Under the pieces are notes generated by a model, which saw only the letters and a program-made list of their open reading frames with translations, was not told where the DNA came from and made no database searches. Position numbers and translations under genes: made by a program. From positions 1,798,001 through 1,862,000 of the forward strand of contig JAXHLS010000002.1 of NCBI GenBank assembly GCA_034522055.1: 64,000 bases of DNA. The letters are read 5' to 3'. The stretch comes from Gammaproteobacteria bacterium. Lineage in GTDB: Bacteria > Pseudomonadota > Gammaproteobacteria > JAABTG01. Shown here piece after piece: positions 62,496-64,000 of this stretch (its first letter is position 1; every line of letters begins with the position of its first letter).

Positions 62496-64000
62496 TTAAA
62501 TGATCTCTTGCACCGTTGCGGCCACGTTGTCCGCGGTGAAGCCGAACTCCTTGAAGAGGTCGCCGGCGGGGGCGGATTCGCCGAAGCGATCGAGGCCGAT
62601 CACCTTGCCGTCCAGACCCACATACTTGTACCAGAAGCCGGTGATGCCGGCCTCCACCGCCACGCGGCGGGTGACGGCGGACGGGAGCACGGACTCTCGA
62701 TAGGCGGCGTCCTGGGCGTCGAAGCGGTCACAGCTCGGCATGGACACCACCCGCACCTTGCCGCCGGCGCCGTTGAGCTGGTTGGCCGCTTCCACGGCGA
62801 TGCCGACCTCCGAGCCGGTGGCGATGATGATGGCCTCCGGGCTGCCGCCGTCGGGGTCCACCAGCACGTAGCCGCCGCGGGCGATGTCCGCCAGTTGCTG
62901 GTCACTCCGGTTCTGGTGAGCCAGGGCCTGACGCGAGAAGATGAGGGCCGTGGGGCCGTCGGTGCGCTCGATGGCCGCCTTCCACGCCACCGCCGATTCC
63001 ACCGCGTCGCCGGGCCGCCAGGTGGACATGTTGGGGGTGATGCGCAGGGTGGAGACCTGCTCCACCGGCTGGTGAGTGGGGCCGTCTTCCCCGAGGCCGA
63101 TGGAGTCATGGGTGTAGACGAAGATGGTGCGCAGCTTCATGAGGGAGGCCATGCGCACGGCGTTGCGGGCGTACTCCATGAACATCAGGAAGGTGGCGCC
63201 GTAGGGGATGAAGCCGCCGTGGAGGGCGATGCCGTTCATGATGGCGGACATGCCGAATTCCCGCACGCCGTAATACATGTAGTTGCCGCCGGCATCGTTC
63301 TTGGAGATGCCCTTGCTGCCGGACCAGATGGTGAGGTTGGAGCCCGCCAGGTCGGCGGAGCCGCCCAGGAACTCCGGCAGCGCAGGACCGAAGCCGTTCA
63401 AGGTGTTCTGGGAGGCCTTGCGTGAGGCGATGGTCTCGGCCTTCTCGTTGACCTGCCTGATGAAGGCGGCGGCGGTCTCCTCCCAGTCGGCGGGCAGGTC
63501 GCCGGCCATGCGGCGCTCGAACTCGGCGGCCTCGGCCGGGAACTCGGCGCGATAGGCCTCGAAGCGTTTCTGCCAGGCCGCCTCGGCGCTGCTGCCCGAC
63601 TCCTTCGCCGACCAGCCGTCATAGATATCCTGGGGCACCTCGAAGGGCGGGTGGCTCCAGCCCAGCTCCTTGCGCGTGAGTTCCACCTCGTCCTCCCCCA
63701 GGGGGGCGCCGTGGCATTCCTCCTTGCCCGCCTTGTTGGGGGAGCCGAAACCGATGACCGTCTTGCAGCAGATGAGGGTGGGCTGGTCGGTGTTGGCGCG
63801 GGCCTGTTCGATGGCCGCCTTCACGGCGGCGGCATCGTGACCGTCCACATCGCGGATGACGTGCCAGTTGTAGGCCTCGAAGCGGGCCGGGGTATCGTCG
63901 AGGAACCAGGCCGGTGTTTCGGCACCGCCCCGCACCTCGCCATCGATGGAGATGTTGTTGTCGTCGTAGAAGGCGACGAGCTTGCCGAGGCCCAGGGTGC
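62496..64000 (-). CDS. tkt: Transketolase, C-terminal part (5' end beyond window)
   Basis: About 500 residues are visible; the gene enters from the right edge and lacks its N-terminal ~165 residues. The Asp-rich [13 protein letters not shown] that contacts thiamine diphosphate/metal is present at the very edge, followed by an insertion-like RGGAETPA before [18 protein letters not shown]. The catalytic-domain motif [18 protein letters not shown] is intact. Transketolase moves two-carbon units in the CBB and pentose phosphate cycles. It leads the minus-strand block, with an 83-base gap to gap. It is the usual cbbT companion of gap-pgk-fba. Confidence 0.97.
   Translation of the reverse strand, partial: TLGLGKLVAFYDDNNISIDGEVRGGAETPAWFLDDTPARFEAYNWHVIRDVDGHDAAAVKAAIEQARANTDQPTLICCKTVIGFGSPNKAGKEECHGAPLGEDEVELTRKELGWSHPPFEVPQDIYDGWSAKESGSSAEAAWQKRFEAYRAEFPAEAAEFERRMAGDLPADWEETAAAFIRQVNEKAETIASRKASQNTLNGFGPALPEFLGGSADLAGSNLTIWSGSKGISKNDAGGNYMYYGVREFGMSAIMNGIALHGGFIPYGATFLMFMEYARNAVRMASLMKLRTIFVYTHDSIGLGEDGPTHQPVEQVSTLRITPNMSTWRPGDAVESAVAWKAAIERTDGPTALIFSRQALAHQNRSDQQLADIARGGYVLVDPDGGSPEAIIIATGSEVGIAVEAANQLNGAGGKVRVVSMPSCDRFDAQDAAYRESVLPSAVTRRVAVEAGITGFWYKYVGLDGKVIGLDRFGESAPAGDLFKEFGFTADNVAATVQEII

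Overview
The window is GC-rich, densely coded DNA. It most likely comes from an autotrophic, probably sulfur-oxidising gammaproteobacterium of the Chromatiales/Ectothiorhodospiraceae kind. The gammaproteobacterial signature is the synteny zapB-like–zapA–6S RNA–ygfA beside ygfB–pepP–ubiH–ubiI. The autotrophic signature is a form IA RuBisCO with cbbR, cbbQ and cbbO, a block of carbon-cycle enzymes (tkt, gap, pgk, pyk, fba) and the start of a DabB-like inorganic-carbon transporter gene. A class III PHA synthase (PhaC+PhaE) is also typical of purple and other sulfur bacteria. No taxonomic marker such as rRNA is present, so the assignment is inference.

Layout. 1-1.5 kb: dabB-like gene running off the left edge, then a glycosyltransferase remnant. 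1.5-4.4 kb: a cysteine-poor dksA, an M23 peptidase and bioA. 4.4-10 kb: a minus-strand polyhydroxybutyrate cluster phaE-phaC-phaA-phaR-phaB-phaP with TGCTGC/GCAGCA palindromes upstream of phaE and phaP. 10.2-12.6 kb: SufE-like protein, OmpA-family lipid/peptidoglycan-type protein with thrombospondin type 3 repeats, and a VPLPA-CTERM protein. 12.6-19.2 kb: housekeeping block (EVE protein, ygfA, 6S RNA, zapA, zapB-like, ygfB, pepP, ubiH, ubiI). 19.2-22.6 kb: a repeat cluster, a second VPLPA-CTERM protein and speD. 22.7-31.4 kb: a membrane TPR protein, then cbbR divergent from cbbL-cbbS-cbbQ-(UPF0114)-(methyltransferase)-cbbO.

31.4-43.7 kb: a second repeat cluster, a giant cyclic beta-glucan synthase gene (8.5 kb), a BON-MscS channel, a FitAB-type toxin-antitoxin pair and a third repeat cluster. 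43.7-50.2 kb: a signalling block (PAS-GGDEF-EAL, CheB-CheR-PAS, PAS, and a Crp/Fnr regulator). 50.4-53.2 kb: a Pat-like acyl-CoA synthetase/acetyltransferase that carries the same palindrome as the pha promoters. 53.2-57.3 kb: accessory region with a heptad minisatellite, a His/Tyr-rich secreted protein, an AbiE toxin-antitoxin pair bracketed by two near-identical hairpins, two unrecognised genes and a CPCC protein. 57.3-64 kb: fba, pyk, pgk, gap and tkt on the minus strand.

Read together, the genes describe CO2 capture and fixation (DabB, RuBisCO plus its CbbQO activase), regeneration and export of triose phosphates (Tkt, Gap, Pgk, Fba), and storage of surplus acetyl-CoA as PHB. PhaR-type sites may tie storage to protein acetylation. 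The most interesting unexplained structures are the shared PhaR-like palindromes, the mobile-looking repeat families, the hairpin-bracketed AbiE module and the two extra genes lodged between cbbQ and cbbO.
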